This document shows, in pieces, positions 21,885-64,000 of a stretch of DNA of 64,000 nt. A model generated the notes under the pieces. That model made no database searches. It saw nothing but the letters and a program-made list of their open reading frames with translations, and had not been told where the DNA came from. A program made the position numbers and the translations under genes. This DNA is from Siphonodentalium dalli (Eukaryota > Mollusca > Scaphopoda > Gadilida > Siphonodentaliidae). Where the stretch lies: the NCBI GenBank assembly GCA_032622095.1, contig CP136068.1, forward strand, positions 131,635,989 through 131,699,988. Direction: 5' to 3'. Position 1 is the first letter of the stretch. Each line of letters starts with the position of its first letter.

Positions 21885-22120
21885 CAGTGTCATTGGCACT
21901 TTCATTTACTAAATGTATTCTCCAATTCAATTAGATCTATTATTCATCTGGAGGGATATACAAATAATATAAGCCAATGCAAGATAATACAAGTATAGAA
22001 GGAGTCCTGTTTATTGGAGTGAAATGTTCAGATAAGAAGTTCAACAAACGACCTATGGACGTTTGTTGAACTTATTATCTGAATGTTTCATGAAGGAGTA
22101 TTTAGTAAAGAAAGGGTCTG
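21885..22120. mobile_element. MITE family 7 fragment
   Basis: TTTACTAAATGTATTCTCC... to GAGTATTTAGTAAAGAAAGG, with a perfect short hairpin AAGTTCAACAAACG/CGTTTGTTGAACTT at 22040-22078. Confidence 0.6.
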
Positions 22121-22159
22121 TTCTTCTAATAATCTTATTTTGGATTTATTGAATAATAA

Positions 22160-23015
22160 AAGGCCGCTCGGCCACAGTGTCCCCCGAACCGGTGGCTTCA
22201 TTTGGAGCGTTGTTTGCGCATAAAAATTGGCATGGCAGAACACAAAATCGAATTTGATGTCTTTTGTGCTAGTAAACCAAATTTAATCTCATTCAGTACA
22301 CATTTACTAAAGTTATCATCCGGAAACCTCACATTGGCAAAAATTCTAAGTCAAAAAGGGACATAACTCTGGTGAAAATTGGCGGGCGGAACCCGAATTC
22401 GAACGTGATCTGTGTTTTGCTGTGAGAAAGACACATACCAAATTTGGTTTAAATCTGATTAACTCTACTAAAGTTATCATCCGGACACCAACTTTTGGGG
22501 TTTTATATGTCGGGTCGGCGGACAAAAAAGGACCATAACTCTCGCAAAAATTATCGGATTAAACCGAAATTCGAACTTGAGCTGTATTTTGATATAAGTA
22601 ATCAACAAAAAAACGGGTTTTGCATATAAACAATTCAAAATCAAGTTATCATCCGGAAACCAAAAAACAGAAGAAAAAGTGAATTTTCTATGTCGAAAAA
22701 GGGGCATAACTCTGCCAAAAATGGTCGGGCAGACCTGTGTTTTGCTGGGAGAAAGTTATATACCAAATTTGGTTTGAATCCGATTAACTCTACTAAAGTT
22801 ATCATCCGGAAACCAACTTTCAGGGGTTTTCTAAGTCAAAAAAGGGCCATAACTCTCGCAAAAATGGGCGGAGCAAACCCATATTCGAACTTGACCTTTA
22901 TTTTGGTCTGATAAACTCACCTATGAAATTTGCTTTTGATCTAATAACCGAAACTAAAGTTATCATCCGGAAACCATTTCCGGACGCACGGACACCGGCT
23001 ATTATAATAGTCCCC
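22160..23015. repeat. Degenerate repeat with CATAACTC and ATCATCCGG motifs
   Basis: Four to five units each hold AAAAAGGGNCATAACTC, an ATTCGAACTTGA block and CTAAAGTTATCATCCGGAAAC. The array closes with a GGACGCACGGACACCGG tail. The same architecture recurs at 32570, 47000, 48100, 48640, 52440, 57600 and 63380. Confidence 0.75.
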
Positions 23016-23740
23016 CAAAACAGGTTCCCTTCAGGAGCCTTTATTCAGTGTCAGAGTGGCCTGTGGCTCCTGCACAAAGGGGCCTAAGGTCCCTGTGTGC
23101 GCTTCGCACACACTTGGATGTATATATGCACATAGGTTCATATTCGACTTATTTGATTCTGAAATAAGCCAAGCCCATAGTGGACTTATACCTGTTATTC
23201 TGTTGGATGGCGCGGGCCATATATATAAAGAGCGTTCATCTGGTCTGCAAATAGGTTCATATTAAACTGAAATATTCACATTTATTTGATTCTGAAATAG
23301 GCCCATAGTGTGCTTATTTTAATTTGTGTTTTATATTTATTTATTTAATTTTTTTCTATCAAAATTTTTGAAAAACTAACACCATTATAACCTCCACCAG
23401 GTTACCCCCGAGTCACCACACCAAATTTGGCTGAAATCGGTCCAGGTGTCTGGGATAAAAATCCAAACAGACAGATACTTTTATATATATATAGATACAA
23501 GATGGCAGGTTGAGAAACCACCTATAGAATCCCATCCATAACTACACACCAGTGCTGTCATAAAACCCACTCATTCAATCTCCAGAATATTTATAACTCA
23601 TTGAATATGGGCAAAATATGTTTTTCAATCTTTGAAGATACTTCATCCTTGAACACAACCCCCTATATATTTCGAGCTATTTTGATTGCCTGAATTCCAG
23701 GAGTGAGATATTACTACCTTTATCTTGAGGCATGAAAATT
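23016..23740. other. Intergenic repeats, no gene
   Basis: Contains short direct repeats (AGGTTCATATTNNACT near 23128 and 23250) and a repeat tail at 23376-23510 ending in a TATATATA run. No convincing gene. Confidence 0.45.
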
Positions 23741-23741
23741 A

Positions 23742-24193
23742 AAGATGGTCTATCTCTTCCAGGCCACAATTACATAATATTTTTTTTATAAATCCCGATT
23801 TCAAGAATACAAGTAGATATTCTATTTTGTGAATAAAATACAGATACAATTGAAGATGGTGTATATTATTTGTCTATAAAGGCACATTAAATAAAGTAGT
23901 TTATTTCGATAGTAATTCGAGGTAAATCTCTTAGGGCTAAACTGAAATTTGCTTGGTCGAGGGTAACCAGATAGAGTTCTCTTTGTTGGTAAGCTCCAAA
24001 TGTTTTCATATAGATTACTGTTCTAAAAATTATCCCCTAAAATTGTCCCACAAATGTCGTAAGAAATTATAAATTAAATTTATATTAATCGATAGCTTTT
24101 CCAGACAGGTGTCCTCATTTCATATCAATTATATTATACCCGGCAATCTATATAAAACTTGCTGGGAAGAGATGGACCATCTGAGTTATTTGA
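23742..24193. mobile_element. Inverted-repeat element
   Basis: Ends AGATGGTCTATCTCTTCC and GGAAGAGATGGACCATCT are near-complementary. A related, larger element at 39590-40516 has ends AAGATGGATTATCTCTTT and AAAGAGATAATCCACCTT. Confidence 0.6.
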
Positions 24194-24319
24194 TCTGACA
24201 ACGCATTTGGTGCAAATATAGTAAATTGTGCTGAGGAATTAATAATAATTTGTCTGGGCAGTGAATCGTCGACTAATTGATGAGCTAACTCATCTTTTGT
24301 AAGTCATATATCAGGGATT

Positions 24320-24790
24320 TTTTATATATAATTGATCAATTTGACTCCTATACGTCCGAGCAGATATCTCAGCCATAGGTTATCGGATCTCAATAAAATA
24401 TGGTAAGGATGTTGGCCATCACGAGGGCTTTCAGATAAGTATCAATGATGTTGCTTGCATTTCCAATCTAAAGCTATTCCTCTTTGTTCATCTGGAAATG
24501 TTTATTTTTGTTTTCCGTCCAAGCAGATATCACAGCCGGAAGTTATCAGATCTCAATGGAATTTTGCCACCAGGAGGCTTTTTTTTTAGAAGTATTCAAT
24601 GACGTTCGAATTTTCTGCTCTAAGGTTATGTCGATTTGTTCATCTGATCATGTTGATTTCCTGTCCGTCCAAGCTCATATCTCAGCCACAGATTATCGGA
24701 TCAGTCAGGTCTCGACGAAATGTGGTAAGGATGTTGGTCATCAGAAGGGCTTGAGAAGAAACCATTGTTGTGAATGAGAATGGTCAAGGT
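24320..24790. repeat. Degenerate tandem repeat, about 150-bp period
   Basis: Three units share TCCRAGCAGATATCWCAGCC, GATCTCAATRRAATNTG and a CATCWGAAGGGCTT-like block at about 24350, 24520 and 24665. Confidence 0.65.
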
Positions 24791-25459
24791 TCAGTGGTCT
24801 GTTCTACTCGATGTATGCCCCTACTTGGCAGTATGCCACATAGGCATGTATGGGCAATAGTCCAGCTCTTGTTGAAAAGGATAAGAAATAACCCACCTTT
24901 TTGCCACATTCAGGTGTGTACATGGGAGTAACAAAGCAATGGTGTTGACTTTCAATTTATTTTTTTCTCCAGTGACGTCCATATTAAGCACAAAGATCGC
25001 AGTGGATCCCATCCAGTAAGGTAGTTGTGATATCATACACCTATATAAATCTGTTTTCTATGTACAAATTAAATTAAATATCAGCATATTTTACAGGAAG
25101 CTAATGTATATATTTAAAATTTACATTCAATCATTCTTGGCAAGTAGTCTTATTTTCACTGATATTCTTGGGGGGAAAAAAAAATACTGGGTGACACATA
25201 ACCTTGTTTGAAAAAAGTTCAATATTTACGGCCCGATTCACAATATCATTTTAACATCTTCACTTCAGAAAGACAACTCCAAGTTTTGCCATTCTACACA
25301 TTTGGAGGTGTTCAGGAAAAACGACCAGACGACAGACATGCAAAAAGATAATACCTGTGAAGAAGAACTCCTATTCATATGGGGGGAAATTGTTCAGATA
25401 ATAAATTCAACAAATATTATGGTCGTTTGTTGAACTTATCAGCTGAAATTTTTATGCCT
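24791..25459. other. Intergenic; partial MITE family 7 at right
   Basis: 24791-25280 shows nothing recognisable. 25290-25440 resembles family 7 (GTTCAGGAAAAACGACCAGACGACAG..., GAAATTGTTCAGATAATAAA). Confidence 0.45.
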
Positions 25460-25467
25460 ATTATGAA

Positions 25468-26164
25468 CAGGGTTCACATTGTCGGTGGCCAAAATGGCCA
25501 GATTTGTTCGAATATGGCAAAAAGAAAATTACATTTTGCCAAACATTTTGGCCAAAATGTTTCAAGTCTATGCCAGCAATAACAGTAGTCATAAAATCAC
25601 TGGATCTCACTATTTCCCTTACAATCCTTAACCCTTTAATGATGGGAGCTGCGCTGGTGCAGCACTAAAGATCATGTGCCAGTGCATTCTCATATATGCG
25701 AGTCTCCCTCGTATATATAGGAGAATGCACTGGCTCACAAGATCAAGGTATTATTGTTAGGCCAATGCATTCTCTGACTGGAGCTTCCTGACATTTTGTG
25801 AAAACCCTGTGCCAATGCATTCTCTTATATATGCGAGTCTCCCATAGGGAGCCTCGCATATATAAAATAATACAATGGCCAAACAATATAAACCTTGACC
25901 TTGTAACCCAGTGTATTCTGTTATATGTGTGAGGCTCCATATGAGAGACTCGCATATATAAGAGAATGCACTGGCACAGGATCTTTAATGCTGCACCAGA
26001 GCAGCTCCTGTCATGAAAGGGATAAATTAATTTTTTGTCAATTCTTTTTAGTTTTGGTTTTCTCAATGACACTATATTTTAATTTATTATTTTGGCCACG
26101 TTTTCTGAAAAATGGCAACAACAAAATCAGAAATGGCCAAAATTTTGGGCTAGCCTGAACCCTG
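25468..26164. mobile_element. hAT-type MITE hosting a TTAA MITE
   Basis: Ends CAGGGTTCA and TGAACCCTG, flanks ATTATGAA and GTTATGGA (6 of 8). The subterminal GGCCAAAATGGCC-like motifs resemble those of the 14627 element. A family 2 MITE sits at 25628-26025. Confidence 0.65.
25628..26025. mobile_element. TTAA MITE family 2 copy, three hairpins
   Basis: Begins TTAACCCTTTAATGATGGG and ends TCATGAAAGGGATAA (right TTAA altered). Holds hairpin modules at 25676-25737, 25808-25879 and 25910-25980 and appears to be a composite of two copies. Confidence 0.7.
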
Positions 26165-26225
26165 GTTATGGAACAGTTATGAAACAGCATAGGGTACTTT
26201 CAGTAATAGGAAGGTATTCAAACTT

Positions 26226-26622
26226 TCTTCAACATATGGTGCTGGACATTTGCAGAATGAAGTCCCCGGAGGGTGAATTTAGAGAACATTACCCCACACA
26301 GTGAGCTAGCATCACTAAATTCACCCTCTGGGGACCTCATTTTTCTTAGGCCTCATCTCCTCTGGAAAGTATCTTTATTATCAAATTAACAAGTTATTTA
26401 GTTTCTTTAGAAATTTCATTTTATTTTTTAGTTTAGTTTCTGTACATCCCCAAATGGGTGCACATTATCATCTGGGAACTTAAATCGGAGATGAGGCCAT
26501 GCTGAATTTGATCCCCAGAGGATGAATTTGGTGATGCTAGCCCACTGTGTGGGGTTGCGTCACTAAATTCACCCTCTGGGGACCTCATTCTTCAATTGTC
26601 TGGCACTATATTTTGAGGAGTG
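26226..26622. mobile_element. MITE family 6 copy
   Basis: Two inner palindromes around GAGGTCCCC/GGGGACCTC, outer ends CATATGGTGCTGGACATTTGC and GTCTGGCACTATATTTTGAG. Confidence 0.7.
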
Positions 26623-26709
26623 ATCTTCAAAATAAATATGTTTATTGACTTCACCAAGAAATTCCATCCCATGTTGATTTTAATAAAATGATTTTTCTAG
26701 TTGGTATAT

Positions 26710-26880
26710 ACATACACAGAACGACACGATTTGTAAATGGGTTTGTCGATATGACACGAGTGCTGTCGCGGAAGGATAGAACGAGAGGCGCTTGCGCCTC
26801 GAGTTCTATCCTTTCGGGAGAGCACGAGTGCCATATCGACAAACCCATTTACACATCATGTCGTTCTGTGTTTATTACAC
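26710..26880. mobile_element. Palindromic MITE
   Basis: Arms of about 75 bp: CAGAACGACACGATTTGTAA... against ...TTACACATCATGTCGTTCTG. The centre GAGGCGCTTGCGCCTC is a perfect hairpin. Confidence 0.75.
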
Positions 26881-27058
26881 GCTTCGCATCCTAGAATCCG
26901 TTTTGTCATGTGTGATGCTTTTATTTTATAGAACCAGTTTCATGGTTGAGGCGAACGTCATGTATGTCAACGAGATGCGTATGGAACAAGTGTGTAATAA
27001 ATGTCGCACCCTCGCGCACACTGAATCATAACATATCCACTCTGGCTGTTCAACACCA

Positions 27059-27284
27059 TTAACCCTTCTATGACCTGAAATTTTGCAAAAACCCTGTGCC
27101 AATTCATTCTCTAGAGAGCCTTGCATATATACATGTAAGACATATTGGCATAACAATATTTACCTTAACCTTGTAAGCCAGTGCTTTTCTTATATATGAG
27201 AGGCTCGCATATATAAGAGAATGCACTGGCACAGGATCTTTTAATGCTACACCAGCATGAATGACTCCTGTCATGAAAGGGTTA
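27059..27284. mobile_element. TTAA MITE family 2 copy, decayed
   Basis: Begins TTAACCCTTCTATGACC and ends CTGTCATGAAAGGGTTA. Two shortened hairpin modules. Confidence 0.65.
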
Positions 27285-28140
27285 TAAAATAAATCCTGTT
27301 TTCGATATATATTTTATGCAGTTATAACCCAAAAATTTGAAGAAAAATCTCTTAACACGTACAGAATGTTTTCATAAATTTGTCTTCAAGCAGACTTTAC
27401 TGTTATAACTTCATAGACTTAATTAAAACAAATACATTAGGACTTCAATTTTGCATCAAAGGGGTGACTCCTGTTTTTTAGGGTGTACAGTGAAGAGCTG
27501 GACATGAAGTCGAAAACATTCACAAGTATCAAAATAAAATTAAGACTACTTGTCTAGAAGCAATTTGATTGGCTGATAAGCATCACATGACCACAGATGA
27601 CGCCAATATGATCAGATTTACAGTAAAATGACAATTCACAACTCATATAAAACATGAAGCTCACATCGATCACCTCCAGATAATATTTAAATAAGAAATT
27701 GACCGAGGCTAAAATTGTGCTATAAAAACAAAATTCCATACAGAGCTAATATAATTTAGGCGATTTGTGGCGAAGTGATGTAGAAGCAACATGGAGATAC
27801 CCCTGACCTATGACAAACAAGATTTTTGAAAGTTGGAAATTACAACATATCCAAATTTCAATGAAGAAACCATGAAATGTTTTAGAATCAGTGCCTTGTT
27901 AGTATTTTAGTGTCTTACATGAATTCTCTTTGGTCCAACTTTCGGACCAAAAATGTTTCATATTTAACAGACAGTGATAATTGAAAAAAAGAAAAGAAAA
28001 AAAAAGATAAATTGGAAGGGGAGAGGGGGGGAGGGGGAGGGGTAGGAATGAAATTTTACAAAGTTTGAAATTAAGATTAGCAACCTTCTTCACCCCGCCA
28101 GGACATCACATGTATTCAACAGCCATGTCAAATCATGTCA
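27285..28140. other. Intergenic, nothing recognised
   Basis: AT-rich, with a purine tract GGGGAGAGGGGGGGAGGGGG near 28017. No gene or repeat family identified. Confidence 0.45.
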
Positions 28141-28555
28141 ATGAGTTAATTAATTCTGCACCAGCGCCGCTCCCATCATGAAAGGGTTAAGGAGTGACAG
28201 AGATGCCGGAAATGGATCAAACATGTGAAGGATGAACATTATGGTCGCTTCAAATTCTTCAACCTCTGATTTAGTGTTGCCCTACATGGTCGGCGCATTA
28301 AAACAACAAAAGAAACAAAACATGAGGCATCGAGGGATGATGTAATTCAATGCAGAAAATGTGCTGCTTGTATCACTGCCTTTAAAGACCTTAGGCCACG
28401 GAAATTCAATTTTCAATTTCTCAGGCCAAAACATTTTGAAAAAGCATGAGTGCATTTTTAATAACAAATTTTTTATTTCTGGGGCACACGCCAACGAATA
28501 GCATCGTATAGCTTGGTGTATAATCTCAGTTGCCCATGGCCATTATTTCCCGGAG
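28141..28555. repeat. Fragments of dispersed repeats
   Basis: 28154-28190 is the right end of a family 2 MITE (CACCAGCGCCGCTCCCATCA). 28465-28550 matches 41812-41900 (CACACGCCAACGAA..., CAGTTGCCCATGGCCA). Confidence 0.5.
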
Positions 28556-28574
28556 AGATGTACATAGAACTTTA

Positions 28575-28794
28575 GTTAACTCTTTCTGTGCCAAGTCCGA
28601 TTTTTGTATCAACCCATATTTCCTTGATCATTTTTCAAATTTATTGATTATAATAATGTGATACATTGATGGAAAGAGCTCTAAGTTAGAGCTCTTTCCA
28701 TCAATGTATCACATTATTATAATCAATAAATTTGAAAAATGATCAAGGAAATATGGGTTGATACAAAAATCGGACTTGGCACTGAAAGGGTTAA
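28575..28794. mobile_element. Perfect palindromic TTAA MITE, about 217 bp
   Basis: TTAACTCTTTCTGTGCCAAG to CTTGGCACTGAAAGGGTTAA. The arms are complementary over about 105 bp and meet at GAGCTCTAAGTTAGAGCTC. It shares ATTTTTGTATCAACCCATAT with family 4 at 13800. Confidence 0.8.
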
Positions 28795-29331
28795 TAGACA
28801 CATTTTTTATTGAATTTGCGGACGAATTTGAGATCCATTTTATCACATAATCACATTTTAAATAAAAAAAAAAAATGATGAAAAAACTATCTTGAAACGG
28901 CTGAGGTTAAAAAAAAAATTAATATTGATTTCCTTATCACAACCAAAGAGGAAGTAAAGACACCTTCAAGAAAAAATATGATTCCAAATAACCCAATAGT
29001 TCCAGCATGACATCGACGTCATTGCCCTAAGCTCTTACATCACTGCACATGCTGATAATACAAGTTTGTCTTACTAAAAAAATATGAGGCCGGGCTTGGG
29101 GGCTAATTATGTGATAACAGTTTTTCCGACTTATCAAACGCGAATAAAAAAGTTGCATGCCCCATAACACACACAACTCGCCATGCCGATGCTCAATGCT
29201 TCATAACATACACAACGCATCACAGACATCTATGAATACTTACAAGATCAAATCAATAAATTAATTTGCATAAATACAATCACAACGATGATATAAATTC
29301 ACAAATATCAATAATGAGCCCATAATCACAC
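28795..29331. other. Intergenic, nothing recognised
   Basis: AT-rich DNA with poly-A runs; no gene seen. Confidence 0.45.
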
Positions 29332-29786
29332 TGTAAGCATGTCTCAAAATATGGTGCCGGACATTTGCAGAATGAGGTCCCCAGAGGGTGAATTTAGCGA
29401 TGCTACCCTGCATAATGGGTTAGCGTCACCAAATTCATCCTCTGGGGACCTCATTCTGCATGGCCTTATCTGCTATGGGAGACCTAGACACATTTAAGTT
29501 CGAAGATGATGAAGATGGTAATGTGCACCCATTGGGCACCTCGATTATGCATTGTGTCGTCTGCCAAATTTGGGGATAGAGAGAAATTAAACAAAAAAGA
29601 AACAGAAACTTTCTGAAGAAGCTTCTTAATTTTAAAATAAAGATACTTTCCATAGAAGATGAGGCCAAAGCAGAATGAGGTTGCCAGAGGATCAAATTTA
29701 GTGATGCTAGCCTACTGTGAGGCTAAATTGACCCTCTGGGGGACCTCATTCTGCAAATGTCCAGCACATTATTTTGAGGCATGACT
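29332..29786. mobile_element. MITE family 6 copy
   Basis: Two GAGGTCCCC palindromes (29373-29460 and 29680-29752) and outer ends CAAAATATGGTGCCGGACAT and CAGCACATTATTTTGAGGCA. Confidence 0.7.
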
Positions 29787-30324
29787 GAAAGCTCATACAA
29801 ATCAAGAACAAGCTCTCAAAAAGATAAATTTATCAAAACCAGATCTATCTGAAGAAGAACATTTATAAGTAAGAAGAAATTGCCAAATAGAAAAGAGCGA
29901 AAATTGACAGGAGATAACAAAGTGGTATTTTATATTTTATATTTATTACATGATCCTACCCTTATTACATTCAATAAACCCATTCTATAAATTGTGATGT
30001 TAAACGTTCGTTTAATAACAGGAAATAGTGCCAGGTGTCCTTTGACTTTCGGTTTGTCATCAGTTTACATTCCGTACACTACGTCTCAAAATACTATTGC
30101 CTCCAATATTTTTCCAACAAACTATAATGAATGAAGAGTTTGAAAAGTTATGTCATTAAATATATTCTATAAAATAGGTCAAAGAGACTTTATTTATTTA
30201 GGACTATTTCTTTACGCAGAAAAACAACGCATAGTTAAGTGAAACATCATTGCATGCCTTATAGAAGCCGATGTTAGTTTCGCGTCCTATTTGTTGATTT
30301 AAGTGTGTTTTGGATGATGTAATA

Positions 30325-30485
30325 AATAGAATCTAAAACTCGTCCCCAGTTTATAGCGGAATTTACAAAACTCGTCCAGTAAATTAGGTCTGGACCTCGC
30401 CGAAGGTTCGGTCCAGACCTAATTTACGGGACTCATTCTGTAAATTACGCCATAAACAGGGGACTCGTTGTAGATCCTCTATTTA
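30325..30485. repeat. Inverted repeat
   Basis: AATAGAATCTAAAACTCGTC... pairs with ...GACTCGTTGTAGATCCTCTATT, and the core TAAATTAGGTCTGGACC is perfectly complementary to GGTCCAGACCTAATTTA. It abuts the 30487 palindrome. Confidence 0.65.
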
Positions 30486-30486
30486 T

Positions 30487-30763
30487 GGTCTGACTTGACA
30501 CCATAAAACAACCATCTCTACCTCAGAAAATAATTAGATCATATCCATGATCCCATTAACCTCTTCACTGCTATGAGGTCCGTAACTATTACGGATGTAA
30601 AAGTGCACGCAGTGTTCTATATGGTCTGTATAGAACACGGCATGCACTTTTACATCCGTAATAGTTACGGACCTCATAGCAGTGAAGAGGTTAATGGGAT
30701 CATGGATATGATCTAATTATTTTCTGAGGTAGAGATGGTTGTTTTATGGTATCAAGTCAGACC
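30487..30763. repeat. 277-bp near-perfect palindrome
   Basis: Arms of about 125 bp differ at about two positions. The arms run GGTCTGACTTGA... to ...TCAAGTCAGACC, with centre near 30625. An internal TTAA pair (30556 and 30691) could mark an inner TTAA MITE. Confidence 0.85.
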
Positions 30764-31162
30764 TGCTTAAGCACACTAGCAGTAGGCCATTATTCATGAC
30801 TGGAACTCAGAGATTGGTGCGTAGGAATAACTGTATCTCAAAGTTTCAAACAGTGTAAGATGTTCCACGATAGTGAATGATAATAGCCTTTCAACTGAGT
30901 AAGTTTTATGGTTCTTGCTATATTCCCATTATATTTTTCCAATGGAAAATGGCAATAACTTCAACAGCCCAGCACACAACGTCATAATGTCATTTAGCAG
31001 CAAAGCGGTTAAAGGGAAGTTTTGATGCCCGATATCGATTTTCAAAAAGGAAGTTTTAACACAATTTGAATTGTTGTCAGACATGTAAAAATTTAAATGA
31101 TCGCCTCTTATAAAGAGTGTCCATGTTCTGTCGCTCAAAAGTGGTTGATAATAAAATGGGTT

Positions 31163-31262
31163 TTAACCCTTTCATGAGTGGAGTTGCGCTGGCGCAACAT
31201 TAAAGACCCTGTGCCAAAGCATTCTCTTATATATGCGAGTTGACCACGCTTGCGGTTCTATA
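31163..31262. mobile_element. Truncated TTAA MITE family 2
   Basis: TTAACCCTTTCATGAGTGG, then one half of a hairpin module (GCATTCTCTTATATATGCGAG) that stops near 31241. Confidence 0.6.
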
Positions 31263-31389
31263 TTTGTTACACGACACAAACATTTTATGTACCATACTAA
31301 TACTTGACATCAATCAGATCTCTTCTGACCAACAATCATTGTTTTACAACGATTCTGGAATTTACAACTTTTGTAATTTCAGTTACTAT

Positions 31390-31772
31390 AATACAAGACT
31401 GAGTTTAGTGTGCCTGTCATTTGCAGAAAGAGGTCCCAAGAGGGTGAATTTAGTGATGCTATCCCGCGTAGCAGGCTAGCATCACCAAATTCACCCACTG
31501 CGGACATCATTCAGCACGGCCTAATCTGCTATGGGAGACATAGACTCAGATTGAAGTTCCCAAATGGTGAATATTGTAATTTACACCCATTGGGAACCTT
31601 GATTATTAATTTGAGACTATATATACTTCTCAGAAGATGAGGTCTAAGCAGAATGAGGTTCCCAGAGGGTAAATTTGGTAATCCTAGCCCACTGTACGTA
31701 ATAGCGTGTCTAAATTCACCCTCTGGGGACCTCATTCTGCAAATGACAGACACACTATTGAGAGGCTTGAAA
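31390..31772. mobile_element. MITE family 6 copy
   Basis: Palindromes at 31426-31517 and 31650-31740 and ends GTGTGCCTGTCATTTGCAGA and GCAAATGACAGACACACTAT. Confidence 0.7.
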
Positions 31773-31909
31773 ACCAGTGCACATAATGAGAATACGATGT
31801 ATAGTAACATTATGGTCAGAAATCTATGTCACTGCATACCAATGTAGTACTCTTTCAACATTTTCAAATCTCTCATTTAGACAATGTCTCATATTTGACA
31901 ACCTCTATA

Positions 31910-62642
<30,733 letters not shown>

Positions 62643-63265
62643 CTGTCAATCAAATAGAGGTGAATTTAGACATGTAATGACAGAAGCAGGCCACACACAC
62701 ACATATCTGTTTCATACGATTTCTGTCTAAGGCATTTGCAATCTAATATCTTCGTATGATGCCCATAGCCCACTGTCCCGATTTTAGTGGTTTGACATCT
62801 GCCTCAATGTGTTACAGTAAGCTAAAGAGATTCTACTATCGCACATGGTGTGATCGGAGTCCTACAAATTATTTTGAGACATAGATAATTGATACCACTT
62901 TACAGGCATTCGTTCCCTTGAGTTAAAACAGTTTCCCTGGCACGATGAAATCCTATAACACCTGCAGTGGCAGGCCGATACTGATGTTTTCAATCAATAA
63001 CGGCCTGCTGCCCACCACTTTAATGATGATGTCACGGTCTTAACAACATAAGTTATGCCACATCCTCCATCTGAATCACACTTTTTGTTGGTAAATATCA
63101 ATTATTAAATGGTATTGATGGAATATTTGACTATTTTTTGCAGGAATAAATGAATAACATGCATTAGACATGATATTATTTGAGTCATGGTACATGTGTG
63201 GCAATAACAGTAACATCTTGAATTTCTCGAGCTTTACAGCTCTATTAGCAGCCCTTCAGAAATCA
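62643..63265. other. HECW upstream intron, nothing recognised
   Basis: AT-rich intronic DNA; no exon found up to the window end. Confidence 0.5.
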
Positions 63266-63267
63266 TT

Positions 63268-63376
63268 GACCCTTCCATGACTGGACTATCTTGAAATTTT
63301 GCGAAAACCCTGTGCCAATGTATTCTCTTATAAATGTGAGTCTACCATTATGAAGCTCCAGTCATGGAAGTGTTAA
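63268..63376. mobile_element. Shortened TTAA MITE family 2
   Basis: GACCCTTCCATGACTGGAC to CCAGTCATGGAAGTGTTAA, with half of one hairpin remaining. Confidence 0.6.
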
Positions 63377-63379
63377 ACA

Positions 63380-64000
63380 AGGGGTACGAACCAAACTTCT
63401 GCCAATAAGGTGCACAACTCCGGGAAAAAAAGTTGGACGGTGGTCTATTATTGCAATAGACCTATTTCATTGAGTTATCGCACTAACGGTTATAAAATTG
63501 CTAAAAATAGACAAACTAAGACCCATAACTCTGCGAAAAAAAATTCGGACAAACCTGGTTTTCGAACTCGTCCGAGATATTGTTGCAGGAGACTCATATA
63601 CCAAATATTGTTGAAATCAGTTAATATTTCATCGAGTTATCACGCTAACGGTTATAAAATTGCTAAAAATAGACAAACTAAGACCCATAACTCCGGAAAA
63701 AAAATTCGGACAAACCTGGTTTTCGAACTCGTCCGAGATATTGTTGCGAGAGTCTCATATACCAAATATTGTTGAAATAGGTTAATATTTGCGCGAGTTA
63801 ACGCGCTATCGGTGGAAAAACTAAAAACCATCTAAGATGGATAACTCTTGTTAAAAAGTTCGGACGTGACCCATTTTCTACAGGCAGTAAATAGTCATTG
63901 GGAGCAACTGCCATACCAAATTTTTTTTGCATCTGTTCACAAATGTCAAAGTTATAAGGCATTCTTTAGGTCCGCCCGCCAACCGTCCCTCGTCAAACCA
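63380..64000. repeat. CATAACTC-class tandem repeat, about 162-bp period
   Basis: CTAAGACCCATAACTC at 63516 and 63678, each followed by AAAATTCGGACAAACCTGGT, GTCCGAGATATTGTTGC and ATATACCAAATATTGTTGAA. The 121-codon frame over it is repeat-derived. Confidence 0.8.

Overview
This is a eukaryotic nuclear window, AT-rich and full of short inverted-repeat transposons. It carries parts of two conserved, intron-split animal genes. No bacterial or organellar signal was seen. The presence of both BBS1 and a HECW-type ubiquitin ligase points to an animal. The many degenerate 'CATAACTC...GACGGACGG' tandem arrays resemble repeats I associate with molluscs and other marine lophotrochozoans. The phylum is my inference and was not tested.

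Genes. On the + strand, 10000-13489 holds the last three coding exons of the Bardet-Biedl protein gene BBS1, with the stop at 13487-13489; earlier exons lie to the left or were not recognised. On the - strand, 62642 down to 32066 holds the last fifteen coding exons of a HECW1/HECW2 (NEDL) HECT E3 ubiquitin ligase. They encode about 707 residues: proline-rich linker, HECW helical box, second WW domain, linker, and complete HECT domain with catalytic cysteine and stop. All fourteen internal junctions keep the reading frame with GT/AG sites. The two genes are convergent (tail to tail), with about 18.6 kb of repeat-rich DNA between their stop codons.

Mobile elements. An LTR retrotransposon (1259-7355, - strand) has 786-bp LTRs that differ at about four positions by eye. 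Its gag is broken, its protease is fused directly to the integrase tail because the RT/RNase H/integrase core is missing, and it has an extra ORF next to the 3' LTR. A 2618-bp hAT transposon (42336-44953) has perfect 14-bp terminal repeats, a perfect 8-bp target duplication and a near-complete transposase broken by one frameshift. It landed inside a TA-flanked miniature element, which itself lies in a HECW intron. At least nine MITE families are present, most of them palindromic, many flanked by TTAA and several nested.

Layout: 1-1258 featureless; 1259-7355 LTR element; 7.4-14 kb BBS1 3' end with MITEs; 14-32 kb intergenic MITEs and degenerate tandem repeats; 32-62.6 kb HECW, whose introns hold a 25-unit 47-bp minisatellite, the hAT element, a SINE insertion and tandem arrays; 62.6-64 kb upstream HECW intron.

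Most notable observations: (1) one roughly 70-bp hairpin module recurs more than 30 times inside at least four MITE families with unrelated ends; (2) seven of the 18 recognised exons have a diverged tandem copy of their 3' part just downstream, some carrying a duplicated splice donor or stop region; (3) three MITEs lie within 15 nt of splice donors.
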